A stretch of DNA of 60,908 nucleotides. Origin: Clostridium sp. (GTDB lineage Bacteria; Bacillota; Clostridia; Lachnospirales; Lachnospiraceae). Under the pieces are notes generated by a model. That model was not told the origin of the DNA, ran no database searches, and worked only from the letters and a program-made list of their open reading frames with translations. The DNA lies in contig JAISOV010000036.1 in NCBI GenBank assembly GCA_031275405.1, forward strand, positions 1-60,908. The letters are read 5' to 3'. Shown piece by piece: positions 8,151 through 16,787 of the stretch; position 1 is the stretch's first letter, and each line of letters opens with the position of its first letter. A program made the translations under genes and the position numbers.

Positions 8151-9254
8151 ATGAAAATTTCTCGGGAAACTTTGGAAAATTTTACGCTTGCCTATCCCCT
8201 GGAGCGGATCGTTCCTCTGGAACAGGCGCTGTTTCTGGATATTGAAACGACCGGCTTCACCGCCAAGACTTCCTGCCTTTATTTAATGGGCTGTGCCTAT
8301 TATGAGGACGGCCGCTGGCGTACCATACAATGGCTGGCGGAAGACAGTTCCCAGGAGGCTTCCATTCTGGCGGCTTTTTTCCAGTTTGCCCTCCCCTACC
8401 GGTTTCTGATCCATTTTAACGGCAACAACTTCGATCTGCCTTTTCTGATGAAAAAATGCGAGCTTCTGGCTCTGCCTTATCATTTTGATTATTTTGAGGG
8501 GATCGATCTGTATCAGAGAATCTCGCCTTACAAATTTTTCCTGAACCTCCCCAACGGGAAACAGAAAACCATGGAGCAGTTCCTCGGGTTCAGCCGCCAG
8601 GACGTCTTTTCCGGCAGCGAGCTGATCGGGATCTATCAGGAATATGTCAAGAACCCCTCTGAATTTTCTGAAAAATCGCTGTTTCTACATAATGCGGACG
8701 ACATCCGGGGAATGCTGGAAATCCTCCCCGCCCTCTCGTATTATGATCTGTTCCACACGGAGGTCAGGGCCAAAAAGGTACAGGCAAACACGTACCGGGA
8801 TTATGCCGGCAAAGACCGGAGGGAACTTTTCATGTATCTGTCCTTGCCGGCTGCGTTGCCGAAGCCGGTTTCCGCGGTTTCCAACCACTGCTATTTCCGT
8901 GGCGAAGAAAGAGAGGGAGTGCTGAAAGTGCCGATTTACGAAGAGGAACTGAAATATTTCTACGCGAACTATCAGGACTATTACTATCTGCCGGAAGAGG
9001 ATACCGCCCTGCACAAGTCAGTGGCCGCCTATGTGGATCCGGCGCACCGCGTCCAGGCCGCCGCCGCTACCTGCTATACCCGGAAATATTCCGCCTATCT
9101 TCCGCAGTGGGAGCATCTGTTCGCGCCGTTTTTCAAAAAGGATTACAAAGGAAAGGAGCTGTTTTTTGAGCTGACGGAGGAAAGGAAGAAAGACCGGGCG
9201 GCTTTTTCCGCATATGCGAACCACGTACTCAGGATGATCGCCTCGATGTTTTGA
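8151..9254 (+). CDS. RNase H-like 3'-5' exonuclease domain protein (YprB N-terminal type)
   Basis: The N-terminal half is a DEDD-type exonuclease fold: FLDIETTGF at about 27-35 (first Asp and Glu), HFNGNNFDLPFL at about 85-96 (second Asp), and FLHNADDIRGM around 178-188 (last Asp). This is the ribonuclease_H_2 domain family found in the N-terminal part of Bacillus YprB, where the substrate is not settled. The C-terminal 150 residues are not recognised and lack the TPR repeats of YprB. The start ATG follows AAACGAGG at good spacing. Single gene with its own leader and a strong hairpin after the stop. Confidence 0.8.
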   Translation: MKISRETLENFTLAYPLERIVPLEQALFLDIETTGFTAKTSCLYLMGCAYYEDGRWRTIQWLAEDSSQEASILAAFFQFALPYRFLIHFNGNNFDLPFLMKKCELLALPYHFDYFEGIDLYQRISPYKFFLNLPNGKQKTMEQFLGFSRQDVFSGSELIGIYQEYVKNPSEFSEKSLFLHNADDIRGMLEILPALSYYDLFHTEVRAKKVQANTYRDYAGKDRRELFMYLSLPAALPKPVSAVSNHCYFRGEEREGVLKVPIYEEELKYFYANYQDYYYLPEEDTALHKSVAAYVDPAHRVQAAAATCYTRKYSAYLPQWEHLFAPFFKKDYKGKELFFELTEERKKDRAAFSAYANHVLRMIASMF

Positions 9255-9289
9255 CAGAAGGACTCTCGCCGCCGGCGAGAGTCCTTCTG
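9255..9289. terminator. 16-bp hairpin between convergent genes
   Basis: Perfect stem CAGAAGGACTCTCGCC (9255-9270) and GGCGAGAGTCCTTCTG (9274-9289) with a three-base loop. It lies between the stops of the RNase H-like gene and cheR and probably acts in both directions, although neither side has a strong T-tract. Confidence 0.7.
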
Positions 9290-9321
9290 CGGAAGCCTTC
9301 CGCTTGGCCGCGTATCCTTCC

Positions 9322-10098
9322 TTACAGTTTGACGTAGTAGAACGAGCTGAGACGGTCGTAACCCATTTCTTTATAGGTGATGATCTGCTCGGTGTTGCCG
9401 ATGAAGAGAATCCCTTTTTTCACCAGCACTTTTTGGAACTTGCGGAACACTTCCGCCTTGGCTTCCTCCGTAAAGTAAATCAGCACGTTCCGGCATACGA
9501 TCAGATGGTAGTCCGTAGGGTAAGTATCCTTTAACAGGTTATGTTCCTTGAAGTCCACCCGGGCTTTGATTTCATCTGAAATCTTGTAAGAAGGCCCCAC
9601 CTTGACAAAGAACTTTTTCTTGAGATCCGCCGGAACGGCGGCAATGCTCTTTTCCGTGTACAGGCCGGTCTTGGCTTTGGCGATGACCTGTTTATCCAGG
9701 TCGGTGGCCAGAATCCGGATCTGGTTCAGCGGCAGATGGCGCGAAAACGCCATGACCAGAGAATACGGCTCATCTCCTGTGGAACAGGCGGCGCTCCATA
9801 CCTTGATGTTCCTGCCGAATTTCTTCACCAGATCGGGGATCACAGTGTCTTCTAACATTTTCCATTGTTCCGGATTCCGGTAAAACTCCGATACATTGAT
9901 GGTAATATGTGTAATAAACTCTTCAAACAGGGCTTTGTCGGCCCTGATAGCCGCCACGTACTTTTCGTACCCGACAATCTTACGTTTGGAGATCAGCGTG
10001 TCGATCCGGCGCTTCATCTGGTTTTCCTTATACGCATTCAGGTCAATGGTCGTAAGGGCCAGTATCTCACGCTTGAAATATTCATAATCATGTGCCAT
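9322..10098 (-). CDS. cheR: CheR-type chemoreceptor glutamate methyltransferase
   Basis: Transfers methyl groups from S-adenosylmethionine to glutamates of chemoreceptors. All-alpha N-terminal CheR domain to about residue 80, then NVSEFYRNPEQW, the SAM-binding WSAACSTGDEPYSLVMA, ILATDLDKQVIAKA and the CRNVLIYF motif. Length 258 residues is that of minimal CheR without TPR repeats. No other chemotaxis gene is in the window, so this is an orphan copy at the end of the cmk-ispH-S1 cluster; some orphan CheR proteins act in other signalling systems. Confidence 0.9.
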   Translation of the reverse strand: MAHDYEYFKREILALTTIDLNAYKENQMKRRIDTLISKRKIVGYEKYVAAIRADKALFEEFITHITINVSEFYRNPEQWKMLEDTVIPDLVKKFGRNIKVWSAACSTGDEPYSLVMAFSRHLPLNQIRILATDLDKQVIAKAKTGLYTEKSIAAVPADLKKKFFVKVGPSYKISDEIKARVDFKEHNLLKDTYPTDYHLIVCRNVLIYFTEEAKAEVFRKFQKVLVKKGILFIGNTEQIITYKEMGYDRLSSFYYVKL

Positions 10099-10132
10099 GT
10101 CGTCGCACCACTTCCTTTTCGCTTATGAGGAC

Positions 10133-11236
10133 TTACTCTGTATCGTCCGCAGGCTGCGCTTCGGCGGCTTCCGGTTCCGCCTCCGCCAGCTGGAGCGCTT
10201 TTATGCTGAGGGAGATCTTCCTGTCCGCTTCATTGCAGTCCACGACCTTCGCGGTGACGATCTCGCCGGTCTTCAGAATATCGGAGGGCTTCTCCACATG
10301 CTCCTTGGCGATCTGGGAAACATGGAGCAGCGCGTCCACGCCCGGCTCCAGCTCGATAAACGCGCCGAAATCGGTCATCCTTGCGACTTTGCCGGTCACG
10401 ATGGTTCCGGCCGCGTATTTCTCCCCCGCGTTCCTCCACGGGTTCTCATCCTCGAACTTCAAGGAAAGGGCTACCTTGTGCGCGTTGATGTCCTTGATCA
10501 GGACTTTCAGGCGGTCTCCCACTTTCAGCAGCTTCTTGAGATGGTCTACCCTGCCCCAGGACATTTCTGAAATATGGAGCAGGCCGTCCGCGCCGCCTAA
10601 GTCAACAAACGCGCCGAAGTCCGTGATGTTCTTGACGACTCCTTCCACCACGTCCCCGACTTGGATCCGCGCAAACAGCTCCTTCTGCAGTTCCGCTTTT
10701 CTTTCCAGAAGCAGCGCCTTACGATCCCCGATATACCTCCTCTTTCTGGGATTGTATTCGGTGATCACGAATTCAATCTCCTGCCCCGCATATTTGGTCA
10801 GGTCTCTCTCATAGCTGTCGGATACCAGGCTGGCGGGAATGAAGACCCTGACGTCGTTTACCAGTACGCTCAGGCCGCCGTCCAGCACCTGGGTCACGGT
10901 CGCTTTCAGCACTTCCCTCTTGTGGAACGCTTCTTCGATCCGCTTGTTCCCGCGGTCCATGGCAAGACGCTTATAGGTCAGGATCACCTGTCCCTCTCCG
11001 TCGTTGACTTTCAGAACTTTCGTGTCCATCTTGTCTCCCGGCTTCACCATGGTGGTCAAGTCGGCATTGGACTGATTGGTGTATTCATTCCTGGTAAGAA
11101 TACCGTCTGACTTGTATCCGATGTTCAGGATGATTTCATCCGGCTTGACATCGATTACCGTGCCTTCGACTACCTTTCCCTGATGTATTGTCGTGATTGA
11201 TTCTTCCAGCATTTGTTCAAAAGTTAATTCTGACAT
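10133..11236 (-). CDS. rpsA: S1 RNA-binding domain protein (ribosomal protein S1-like)
   Basis: 367 residues with four successive S1 domains, at about 17-84, 100-166, 190-258 and 275-346; the last two carry the clear signatures FGAFVDLGGADGLLHISEMSW and FGAFIELEPGVDALLHVSQI. The acidic Ala/Glu-rich tail follows. In many clostridia this protein is fused to the C-terminus of IspH. Here it is separate but overlaps ispH by 20 bases in another frame, and its AGGAGG site is inside the ispH coding end nine bases before the ATG. It may assist mRNA binding to the ribosome; Gram-positive S1-like proteins differ from the enterobacterial six-domain S1. Confidence 0.88.
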   Translation of the reverse strand: MSELTFEQMLEESITTIHQGKVVEGTVIDVKPDEIILNIGYKSDGILTRNEYTNQSNADLTTMVKPGDKMDTKVLKVNDGEGQVILTYKRLAMDRGNKRIEEAFHKREVLKATVTQVLDGGLSVLVNDVRVFIPASLVSDSYERDLTKYAGQEIEFVITEYNPRKRRYIGDRKALLLERKAELQKELFARIQVGDVVEGVVKNITDFGAFVDLGGADGLLHISEMSWGRVDHLKKLLKVGDRLKVLIKDINAHKVALSLKFEDENPWRNAGEKYAAGTIVTGKVARMTDFGAFIELEPGVDALLHVSQIAKEHVEKPSDILKTGEIVTAKVVDCNEADRKISLSIKALQLAEAEPEAAEAQPADDTE

Positions 11237-12065
11237 AATTTTGAACCTCCTCGATTAATTTGTTTGGGGTGGAAGCCCCAGCAGTAATACCCACCAGGCG
11301 AACAGCTTTAGGTAGTTCTAAACGCAAGTCATCCAGTGTCTGTATAAAATAGGTGCGTGTACACTCCCGGCTGCAGATCTCATACAGCTTCTTTGTATTG
11401 GAGCTGTTCTTTCCTCCTATGACGATCATGAGGTCGGCTTGCGCGGCAATCTTACGGGCCTCGGCTTGTCTTTCCTGGGTCGCGTTGCAGATCGTGTCCA
11501 CAGCACTTTCATTGTAACCTTTTTTTTCAAATATTTCAACTATATGTTGAAATTTCTTGTAATTAAATGTCGTCTGGGCCACGATACAGACTGCCTTGCC
11601 CTCCGGCGGCTGATAACGGCGCGCTTCCTCCGGCGTCTCCAGCACGTCCACGCAGTCTCCGCACCAGCCTACAATGCCTTCTACTTCGGGGTGGCAGGGA
11701 TTTCCTATTATTATCATATGCTTCCCCTCTTTTCTTGCCTGTTTCACAATCCGATGGATTTTTTTTACAAAAGGACAGGTTGCGTCCACATATTCCAGAT
11801 TCCGGCGACGCAGGATGTCATAAACCTCCTGCGCGACGCCATGGGAGCGGATGACCACGACCCCGGAGGAAAGCCGCAGCAGCTCTTCCCGGCTCCGGAG
11901 AATACGTACCCCTTTTCCTTCCAGTTCTTTTATGACTTCTTCGTTGTGGATGAGCGAGCCATAAGTATAGATAGTTTTCCCCGTTTCTATCTGTTCATAC
12001 ACTTGGCCCATCGCGCGTTTCACGCCAAAGCAGAACCCGGATCCTTTGGCAAGCCTGATTTCCAT
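11217..12065 (-). CDS. ispH: 4-hydroxy-3-methylbut-2-enyl diphosphate reductase
   Basis: Last step of the MEP pathway to isoprenoids. The three cluster-binding cysteines are visible in GSGFCFGVKRAM (12), DATCPFVKKIH (about 96) and TICNATQERQAEA (about 192), with substrate histidines in SLIHNEE and GNPCHPEVEG, and the NSSNTKKLYEI motif. Length 282 residues is complete. The ATG shares one base with the cmk stop (TGATG), and the 3' end overlaps the S1 gene, so cmk, ispH and the S1 gene form one translationally coupled unit. Confidence 0.95.
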   Translation of the reverse strand: MEIRLAKGSGFCFGVKRAMGQVYEQIETGKTIYTYGSLIHNEEVIKELEGKGVRILRSREELLRLSSGVVVIRSHGVAQEVYDILRRRNLEYVDATCPFVKKIHRIVKQARKEGKHMIIIGNPCHPEVEGIVGWCGDCVDVLETPEEARRYQPPEGKAVCIVAQTTFNYKKFQHIVEIFEKKGYNESAVDTICNATQERQAEARKIAAQADLMIVIGGKNSSNTKKLYEICSRECTRTYFIQTLDDLRLELPKAVRLVGITAGASTPNKLIEEVQNYVRINF

Positions 12066-12736
12066 CAGAAAATCCCTTTCTGCTGACAGACACGCAGGAT
12101 CGCGGAAGCCACTTCCTCGGGCGTCATGTCGGAAGAATCCACCAGTATCGCGTCCTGTGCCTGTCGCAGCGGGGAGTTCTCCCGGCGCATATCCTGATCA
12201 TCCCGTTCTTCAATATCCTTACGGATCCGTTCCAGACGGCAGGCTCCCCCCTTGGCCTTCAGTTCGTCATATCGGCGCTTCGCCCGGACAAGGCTGTCCG
12301 CGGTGAGGTAGATCTTCACGTCGGCGCCCGGCAGCACGCAGGTGCCGATGTCCCGCCCGTCCATCACGCAGTTCGTTCCCCGGGCGAGGGTCTGCTGCAG
12401 TTCCACAAGCTTCCTGCGTACCGCCGCGATCTTGGCAAAGGCGGAAGCCATGTTCCCGATTTCTTCCCTACGCAGATAAGCGTTGACTTTCTCCGCGCCT
12501 AAGTAGACCATCTGTTCCCCGTCCTCATATCGGATGGTAATCTCCGCTTCCCGGCATTTCTCCCCTACCGCCGCTTCTTCCTCCGGGGAGATCTTCTCAC
12601 GCAGCAAAAACAGCGCCATGGCACGGTACATCGCCCCGGTATCGATATAGACAAAATTCAGCTTCCCGGCGACAGCCTTGGCGATCGTGCTTTTCCCCGC
12701 TCCTACCGGCCCGTCGATTGCTATGCTGTAGGCCAT
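12065..12736 (-). CDS. cmk: Cytidylate kinase
   Basis: Phosphorylates CMP and dCMP. The N-terminus carries the P-loop IAIDGPVGAGKSTIAKAVA, followed by YIDTGAMYRAMA, the family signature VMDGRDIGTCVLPGADVKIYLTA split across about 125-147, and RAKRRYDELKAKG. The ATG at 12736 has AAAGGAG three to four bases upstream; an upstream frame opening at 12838 is disregarded. 223 residues is normal. It is followed without a gap by ispH. Confidence 0.94.
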   Translation of the reverse strand: MAYSIAIDGPVGAGKSTIAKAVAGKLNFVYIDTGAMYRAMALFLLREKISPEEEAAVGEKCREAEITIRYEDGEQMVYLGAEKVNAYLRREEIGNMASAFAKIAAVRRKLVELQQTLARGTNCVMDGRDIGTCVLPGADVKIYLTADSLVRAKRRYDELKAKGGACRLERIRKDIEERDDQDMRRENSPLRQAQDAILVDSSDMTPEEVASAILRVCQQKGIF

Positions 12737-12791
12737 TTTCTCCTTTTCCTCCCTTCTGGGTCCTTCCGGCAGTTCCCCGCTTGCCGCCGCA

Positions 12792-14069
12792 TCAGCACGA
12801 CGCTCTGCGCCCGGCAAGAGCGCCCGTAGACCAGGCAATCTGTAAATTAAACCCTCCGGTCAGAGCGTCCAGGTCAAGGACTTCTCCCGCGAAATACAGC
12901 CCGGATACCAGCCTGGATTCCATGGTGGAGGGATTTACGTCCTTCACCGACACGCCCCCTTGGGTAATCACGGCTTCCCGGTATTCTCCCCCGGCGGCGA
13001 CCGTCAGGGGAACGTTCTGAATGGCCCGCGCAAAAACCAGCCGCTCTTTCCGGCTGATTTCCCGGCAGCTTTTTTCCGGAACAATGCCGGACAGGCGTAC
13101 CATGACGGGGATCAGCCGCGCCGGGAACAGGCCGCGAAGAGCGTTTTGGAACTGCTTTCGGCCATGTTCCTCAAAATCCCGCGCCAGGCGCCGTTCCAGC
13201 TCTTCCAGCGTCAGCGCCGGTTTCAGGTCGATCAGAAGCCTCCCCTGCGCGCCGCCCTGCTTCGCGTAAAAACTGCTGGCCGTCAGAACCAATGGCCCGC
13301 TGACGCCGAAATGGGTGAAAAGCATTTCCCCGAAACCGCTGAATACGGTTTTCGTTTCCACGATCAGCCTAAGCGAGACGTTCTTTAAGGAAAGCCCCGC
13401 CAGTTCCCGGCACCAGCCCTCGGCGATCCGGAGCGGCGCCAGTGCCGGACGGCAGGGAACCAGCTGATGGCCCAGACGCCGCGCGAAACGGTATCCGTCG
13501 CCGTCCGAGCCGGTGGAGGGATAGGTCAGCCCTCCGGTGGCGAGGATCACCCGGTCGGCAGGCAGGACTTTTCCGTCGGCAAGCCTGATCCCCCGGACGC
13601 GCAGGGCAGGGGCGCTTCCGCAGGCCAGTACCTCTTCCGCTTTCCGGTTCAGCAGGATTTCCACCCGCCGCTTCTTTAACTCCCCGTGCAGAGCGGCGAT
13701 CACATCCGAAGAATGGTCTGACACCGGGAACACCCTGCCGCCCCTCTCCACTTTCAGCCTGCACCCCGCTTCCTCCAGAAAGCGGAGGACGGAGCGATGG
13801 TCAAAAGCGGCAAACGCGCTGTACAGGAATTTGGGGTTGCTTACGATATTGGCAAAGAAGGCCTCTTTGCCGCCGTCGGACTCCGCGTCCGTCGTCCCCA
13901 CGTTTGTGACGTTGCATCTGCCTTTCCCGGTAAGATACAGTTTTTTCCCCAGTTTTTCATTCTTTTCCACCAGACAGACCTTCGCCCCGGCCCGCGCCGC
14001 CACGGCGGCCGCCATCATCCCGGCGGCTCCGCCGCCCACCACCGCCACCGTAAACCGCTTTTCCGACAT
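12792..14069 (-). CDS. BaiN/HI0933-family NAD(P)/FAD-dependent oxidoreductase
   Basis: Flavoprotein of the HI0933-like family. N-terminal dinucleotide fold VAVVGGGAAGMMAAAVAARAG, then the family hallmark LTGKGRCNVTN at about 48-58, VILATGGLTYPSTGSDGDGY near 175-194, and the FAD-closing block LYFAGEVLDLDALTGGFNLQIAWSTG split near 395-420. The start at 14069 is chosen because GGGAG lies seven bases upstream. Members include BaiN, reported to act on bile-acid intermediates, but most have no known substrate, so no reaction is assigned. It sits 55 bases before cmk. Confidence 0.88.
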   Translation of the reverse strand: MSEKRFTVAVVGGGAAGMMAAAVAARAGAKVCLVEKNEKLGKKLYLTGKGRCNVTNVGTTDAESDGGKEAFFANIVSNPKFLYSAFAAFDHRSVLRFLEEAGCRLKVERGGRVFPVSDHSSDVIAALHGELKKRRVEILLNRKAEEVLACGSAPALRVRGIRLADGKVLPADRVILATGGLTYPSTGSDGDGYRFARRLGHQLVPCRPALAPLRIAEGWCRELAGLSLKNVSLRLIVETKTVFSGFGEMLFTHFGVSGPLVLTASSFYAKQGGAQGRLLIDLKPALTLEELERRLARDFEEHGRKQFQNALRGLFPARLIPVMVRLSGIVPEKSCREISRKERLVFARAIQNVPLTVAAGGEYREAVITQGGVSVKDVNPSTMESRLVSGLYFAGEVLDLDALTGGFNLQIAWSTGALAGRRASC

Positions 14070-14147
14070 CTCCACGCTCCCTCTGCCCAACTTCTTCCCA
14101 CAGGCCATGGCGGCCGGGCCGGACAGCGGCCCGAACCATCCTTCCGA

Positions 14148-15077
14148 TCAGGGACGGCAGCCCGGATGGTGCAGGGAATAGTTCAGGATCGGCTCATCCC
14201 CGATGAAATTGATCTCGTCGCTCAGGTACACCTGATAGTTATCCCAGGTTTTTTCCAGCACCTCCAGATTGTGCTTCACTTCCTGCGGACGTTTCAGGCA
14301 CAGGGCCACCACCAAGGCATTGATGACGCTCAAAGGCGCGACCAGGGAATCCACGATCGACACCATGTCGCTCCTTGCCAGCAGATTGCAGGAGGAATAC
14401 AGGTTCATGGGAGAATGGACGCTGTCCGTGACGGCGATCACCTTGGCATTCCGGTCGTTGGCAAACTCCATGGCTTTCAAGGTGCGCATGGAATATCTTG
14501 GGAAACTGATCCCGATAAAACAGTCTTTTTCATGGATCCGTATCATCTGTTCAAAAGTCTCGCTGACGCTCGTGGTACTCACCAGCAGGACGCCGCCCCG
14601 GATCATGTTCAGGTAGAAATGCAGGAACGCCGCCAGAGGCTGGTTGCTTCTGGTTCCCATGATGTAGACAGTCTCCGCTTCCAGGATGCTCGTGACCGCC
14701 GTTTCAAAAGCCGCCGGATCCAGATTCCGCAGCGTATCCTGAATCTTTTCCGCATCGGCGTTCAAGATGGAAGTCAGGATCTCCGACTGGGAACTGCTTC
14801 CGTATTTGGCGTCCATCCGCTGAATGCTGCCCAGCTTGCTTTTGACGCATTCTTCCAGCGCCCTCTGGAATTCCGGATACCCGGCATAGCCGACCACCGC
14901 CGCGAACCGTACCACCGTGGACTCGCTCACCCCCAGAGTCTCCCCCAGCCTGGCGGCCGTCATGAAGACGGCCTGCTCGTAATTGCCGGAAATATAACCG
15001 GCGATCGCCTTATGGCTTTTGCTCATCCCGTCAAAATGCTCCTTCATCCTGACGAAGACATCATAATGTTTTTCCAT
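14148..15077 (-). CDS. RpiR-family transcriptional regulator (HTH plus SIS domain)
   Basis: The N-terminal 80 residues form the HTH_6 domain, with HKAIAGYIS and LGVSESTVVRFAAVVGYAGYPEFQ, the recognition-helix region typical of RpiR proteins. A SIS sugar-phosphate-binding domain follows at about 125-260, with VYIMGTRSNQPLA and DCFIGISFPRYSMRTL. RpiR proteins usually respond to phosphosugars. No sugar operon is adjacent, and the target is unknown. It lies between a flavoprotein gene and a TetR gene, 14 bases after the latter's stop, so the two regulators are probably co-transcribed. Confidence 0.87.
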   Translation of the reverse strand: MEKHYDVFVRMKEHFDGMSKSHKAIAGYISGNYEQAVFMTAARLGETLGVSESTVVRFAAVVGYAGYPEFQRALEECVKSKLGSIQRMDAKYGSSSQSEILTSILNADAEKIQDTLRNLDPAAFETAVTSILEAETVYIMGTRSNQPLAAFLHFYLNMIRGGVLLVSTTSVSETFEQMIRIHEKDCFIGISFPRYSMRTLKAMEFANDRNAKVIAVTDSVHSPMNLYSSCNLLARSDMVSIVDSLVAPLSVINALVVALCLKRPQEVKHNLEVLEKTWDNYQVYLSDEINFIGDEPILNYSLHHPGCRP

Positions 15078-15091
15078 GGAATGCTTCCCTT

Positions 15092-15676
15092 TTATCCCGG
15101 CCGCCGTTTTGCCGCTTTTTGTTCCGCCGCTTTTCCAAAGGCTTCATAAGAACTTTCCAGCAGCCCGTAGGTTTCCTCATCCGACAGATCGTAATCCCCG
15201 GTCAAGGTCATGCAGGCCGCCCCGTGGATGAACATCCACATTTTCATAAAAAGCGAACTCGCGTCCAGGCAGCCCGCGATCCTTGCCAGATGGATCTCGT
15301 ATACGATGTTCCCCTCTCTCCCGTTCAGCAGCTCATACCTGTTTCTCCTGTGTTTCCCTCCCGCCACGAAGAGCAGCTCGAACAGATGCCGTTCCTCCCG
15401 CGCAAAAGAGATGTACGCCATCCCCAGATTACAGAACGGCGTCTTCCCCCTCCTGGGATAGCGGCTGTAATACGTCTGGAAAAACGCCGCCGCCCGCTCG
15501 TAAACGGCTCCGCTCAGTTCCTCCATGTTCCTGTAGATACGGAAGATCGGCTGTGTGGAGCAGCCTGCCTTGTCCGCCACTTTTCTGGCTGTCACATTGG
15601 AAAATCCTTCTTCTTTTGCCATCGCAAACGCTGTGTCTAAAAGCTTTTGAACCGTAATCATTTCTTTCCGTGCCAT
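15092..15676 (-). CDS. TetR-family transcriptional regulator
   Basis: 194 residues. The N-terminal helix-turn-helix is FSNVTARKVADKAGCSTQPIFRIYRNMEEL (about 25-54), a TetR_N domain. The C-terminal ligand domain includes a TetR_C-like stretch with several cysteines and aromatic residues; no ligand can be named. The ATG at 15676 is used, but a second ATG five codons on has a comparable site. A strong promoter and a 16-bp palindrome lie upstream, suggesting autoregulation. Confidence 0.85.
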   Translation of the reverse strand: MARKEMITVQKLLDTAFAMAKEEGFSNVTARKVADKAGCSTQPIFRIYRNMEELSGAVYERAAAFFQTYYSRYPRRGKTPFCNLGMAYISFAREERHLFELLFVAGGKHRRNRYELLNGREGNIVYEIHLARIAGCLDASSLFMKMWMFIHGAACMTLTGDYDLSDEETYGLLESSYEAFGKAAEQKAAKRRPG

Positions 15677-15689
15677 CGTGTACCCGCCC

Positions 15690-15705
15690 TTCGCAACTTT
15701 GCGAA
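15690..15705. promoter_or_regulatory. Palindromic operator candidate for the TetR regulator
   Basis: TTCGCAA (15690-15696), two bases, TTGCGAA (15699-15705): a perfect 7-bp inverted repeat lying between the minus-strand promoter at 15733-15761 and the TetR start. TetR proteins bind such palindromes next to their own gene. Binding is inferred from position only. Confidence 0.45.
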
Positions 15706-15732
15706 CAATGCGCCGCCAGCCTCCTCCTAGAA

Positions 15733-15761
15733 ATTATAACACTCGTTATTCTATCTGTCTA
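15733..15761 (-). promoter_or_regulatory. Sigma-A-type promoter of the TetR-RpiR genes
   Basis: On the minus strand TAGACA (15761-15756), 17-base spacer, TATAAT (15738-15733). The expected start of transcription lies near 15726, about 50 bases before the TetR ATG, and AGGAGGAGG follows. The same TAGACA-17-TA(T/G)AAT arrangement precedes fucI and the nitroreductase. Confidence 0.7.
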
Positions 15762-15954
15762 CCTGTTTTTTTGTAAAAAATCACTGCCCGGCGCAGGTCG
15801 CCCTCACAGCTTTACGCGAAAGAACGCGTATCCCCATCCATGGGTATGTCCATAAAACGGACGCTCATTTCCTCGCGGGATACTTCCGCCAAGCCGCGGC
15901 ACGTCAAGAAGGGGATCCAAAAAGGGAATTCCACAGAAACAAGAAAATTAGATC

Positions 15955-15983
15955 TTGACAACCTCTCAAATCTTGGATATAAT
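15955..15983 (+). promoter_or_regulatory. rpsT: Consensus promoter of rpsT
   Basis: TTGACA (15955-15960), 17-base spacer, TATAAT (15978-15983): a perfect sigma-A match. It leaves a leader of about 100 bases before the TTG start at 16092. In the remainder of the gap 15762-15954 I see no gene or strong signal. Confidence 0.85.
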
Positions 15984-16091
15984 ATCCGTGTGCGTCTACT
16001 TTAGTTCTCCGTGTCTGGCTAAAGAAAAACGCAGGTTCCCGAACACCAGGCTCCCAGGCAACAGATCCAGAAACAAATGGAGGTGCAGGAT

Positions 16092-16355
16092 TTGGCTAAC
16101 ATAAAATCCGCTAAGAAAAGAATTTTAGTAAGCCGGGCGAGGGCAGAACGCAACAAGTCTATCCGCTCCGGTGTAAAGACCGCAATGAAAAAAGTATTTG
16201 CCGCAATCGAATCGGGCGACAAGGAAGCCGCGCAGGCGGCGCTCTCCGCAGCGACCAAAGCCATCCACATGGCGGCCAGCAAGGGCGTGTACCACAGGAA
16301 CAACTCCGCCAGGAAGGTATCCCTGATCAGCAGGGCCGTAAACAAGATGGGCTGA
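16092..16355 (+). CDS. rpsT: 30S ribosomal protein S20, TTG start
   Basis: Small-subunit protein binding the 5' domain of 16S rRNA. The chain MANIKSAKKRILVSRARAERN and the Ala/Lys-rich helices through ISRAVNKMG are typical, 87 residues. The start is a TTG at 16092, eight bases after GGAGG. The ATG at 16077 is part of the ribosome-binding site region and would add MEVQD, which no S20 needs. S20 is autoregulated by its poor start codon in enterobacteria; the TTG here suggests similar weak initiation, by inference. Confidence 0.95.
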   Translation: MANIKSAKKRILVSRARAERNKSIRSGVKTAMKKVFAAIESGDKEAAQAALSAATKAIHMAASKGVYHRNNSARKVSLISRAVNKMG

Positions 16356-16361
16356 ATCGGC

Positions 16362-16459
16362 GGAGGGCTGGCAGGTACTAAAACGGCAGAAAATAGGCAG
16401 GCTTTTCCGACTGGAAAATTTGGTACTGTCTATTTTTCTTTGCCGCTTTTCAGCCCTCC
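16362..16459. terminator. Long stem-loop after rpsT, shared with the convergent gene
   Basis: Outer arms GGAGGGCTG (16362-16370) and CAGCCCTCC (16451-16459) enclose further complementary segments (GGTAC/GTACT, AAAATAG/CTATTTTT and a central TTTTCC/GGAAAA). The T-rich run at about 16431-16440 gives a plus-strand terminator shape. The 3' arm overlaps the last codons of the convergent minus-strand gene. Confidence 0.65.
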
Positions 16460-16713
16460 ACGATGAGATACCTGCCGTCGCCCACGTCAAACACTTCTTC
16501 CGCTTCCAGGATCTCATCTCTTTGCGCGCCGTCCAGATCCATTCCCTCATCTTCAAAGAACTCCAGCACTTCCTCCGCGGAACTGACTACGACAGCCATG
16601 CATTCTTCCAGGAAGCTTTCCGCCGCTTCCGGAGTTTCCGCGACCTTTTCGGGAAACAGCTTCAGCTGGTTTTTTAGAAAGCACTCCAGAACCATATCAT
16701 CAAATTCGTGCAT
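16450..16713 (-). CDS. Small acidic protein of unknown function
   Basis: 87 residues, strongly acidic, with no membrane segment. The ATG at 16713 has AAAGGAGG at ideal spacing, so it is expressed. The sequence MHEFDDMVLECFLKNQ, two further cysteines early on, an acidic helix VLEFFEDEGMDLDG and the end VFDVGDGRYLIVEG give it a compact helical look. I recognise the type as a conserved hypothetical in Lachnospiraceae but cannot name a function. It follows ppk1 by 74 bases. Confidence 0.7.
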   Translation of the reverse strand: MHEFDDMVLECFLKNQLKLFPEKVAETPEAAESFLEECMAVVVSSAEEVLEFFEDEGMDLDGAQRDEILEAEEVFDVGDGRYLIVEG

Positions 16714-16787
16714 TGCGAACCTCCTTTTGGGGTCAAGAAATTTTGTTGCCGTTCCGTTTTTTTGCTGATTTTTCATATCTTCACATT

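Noticed and set aside
7928..8152. Minus-strand small protein in the RNase H-like leader
   Set aside because: The frame covers the hairpin cluster, has no ribosome site and runs over the start of the real gene.
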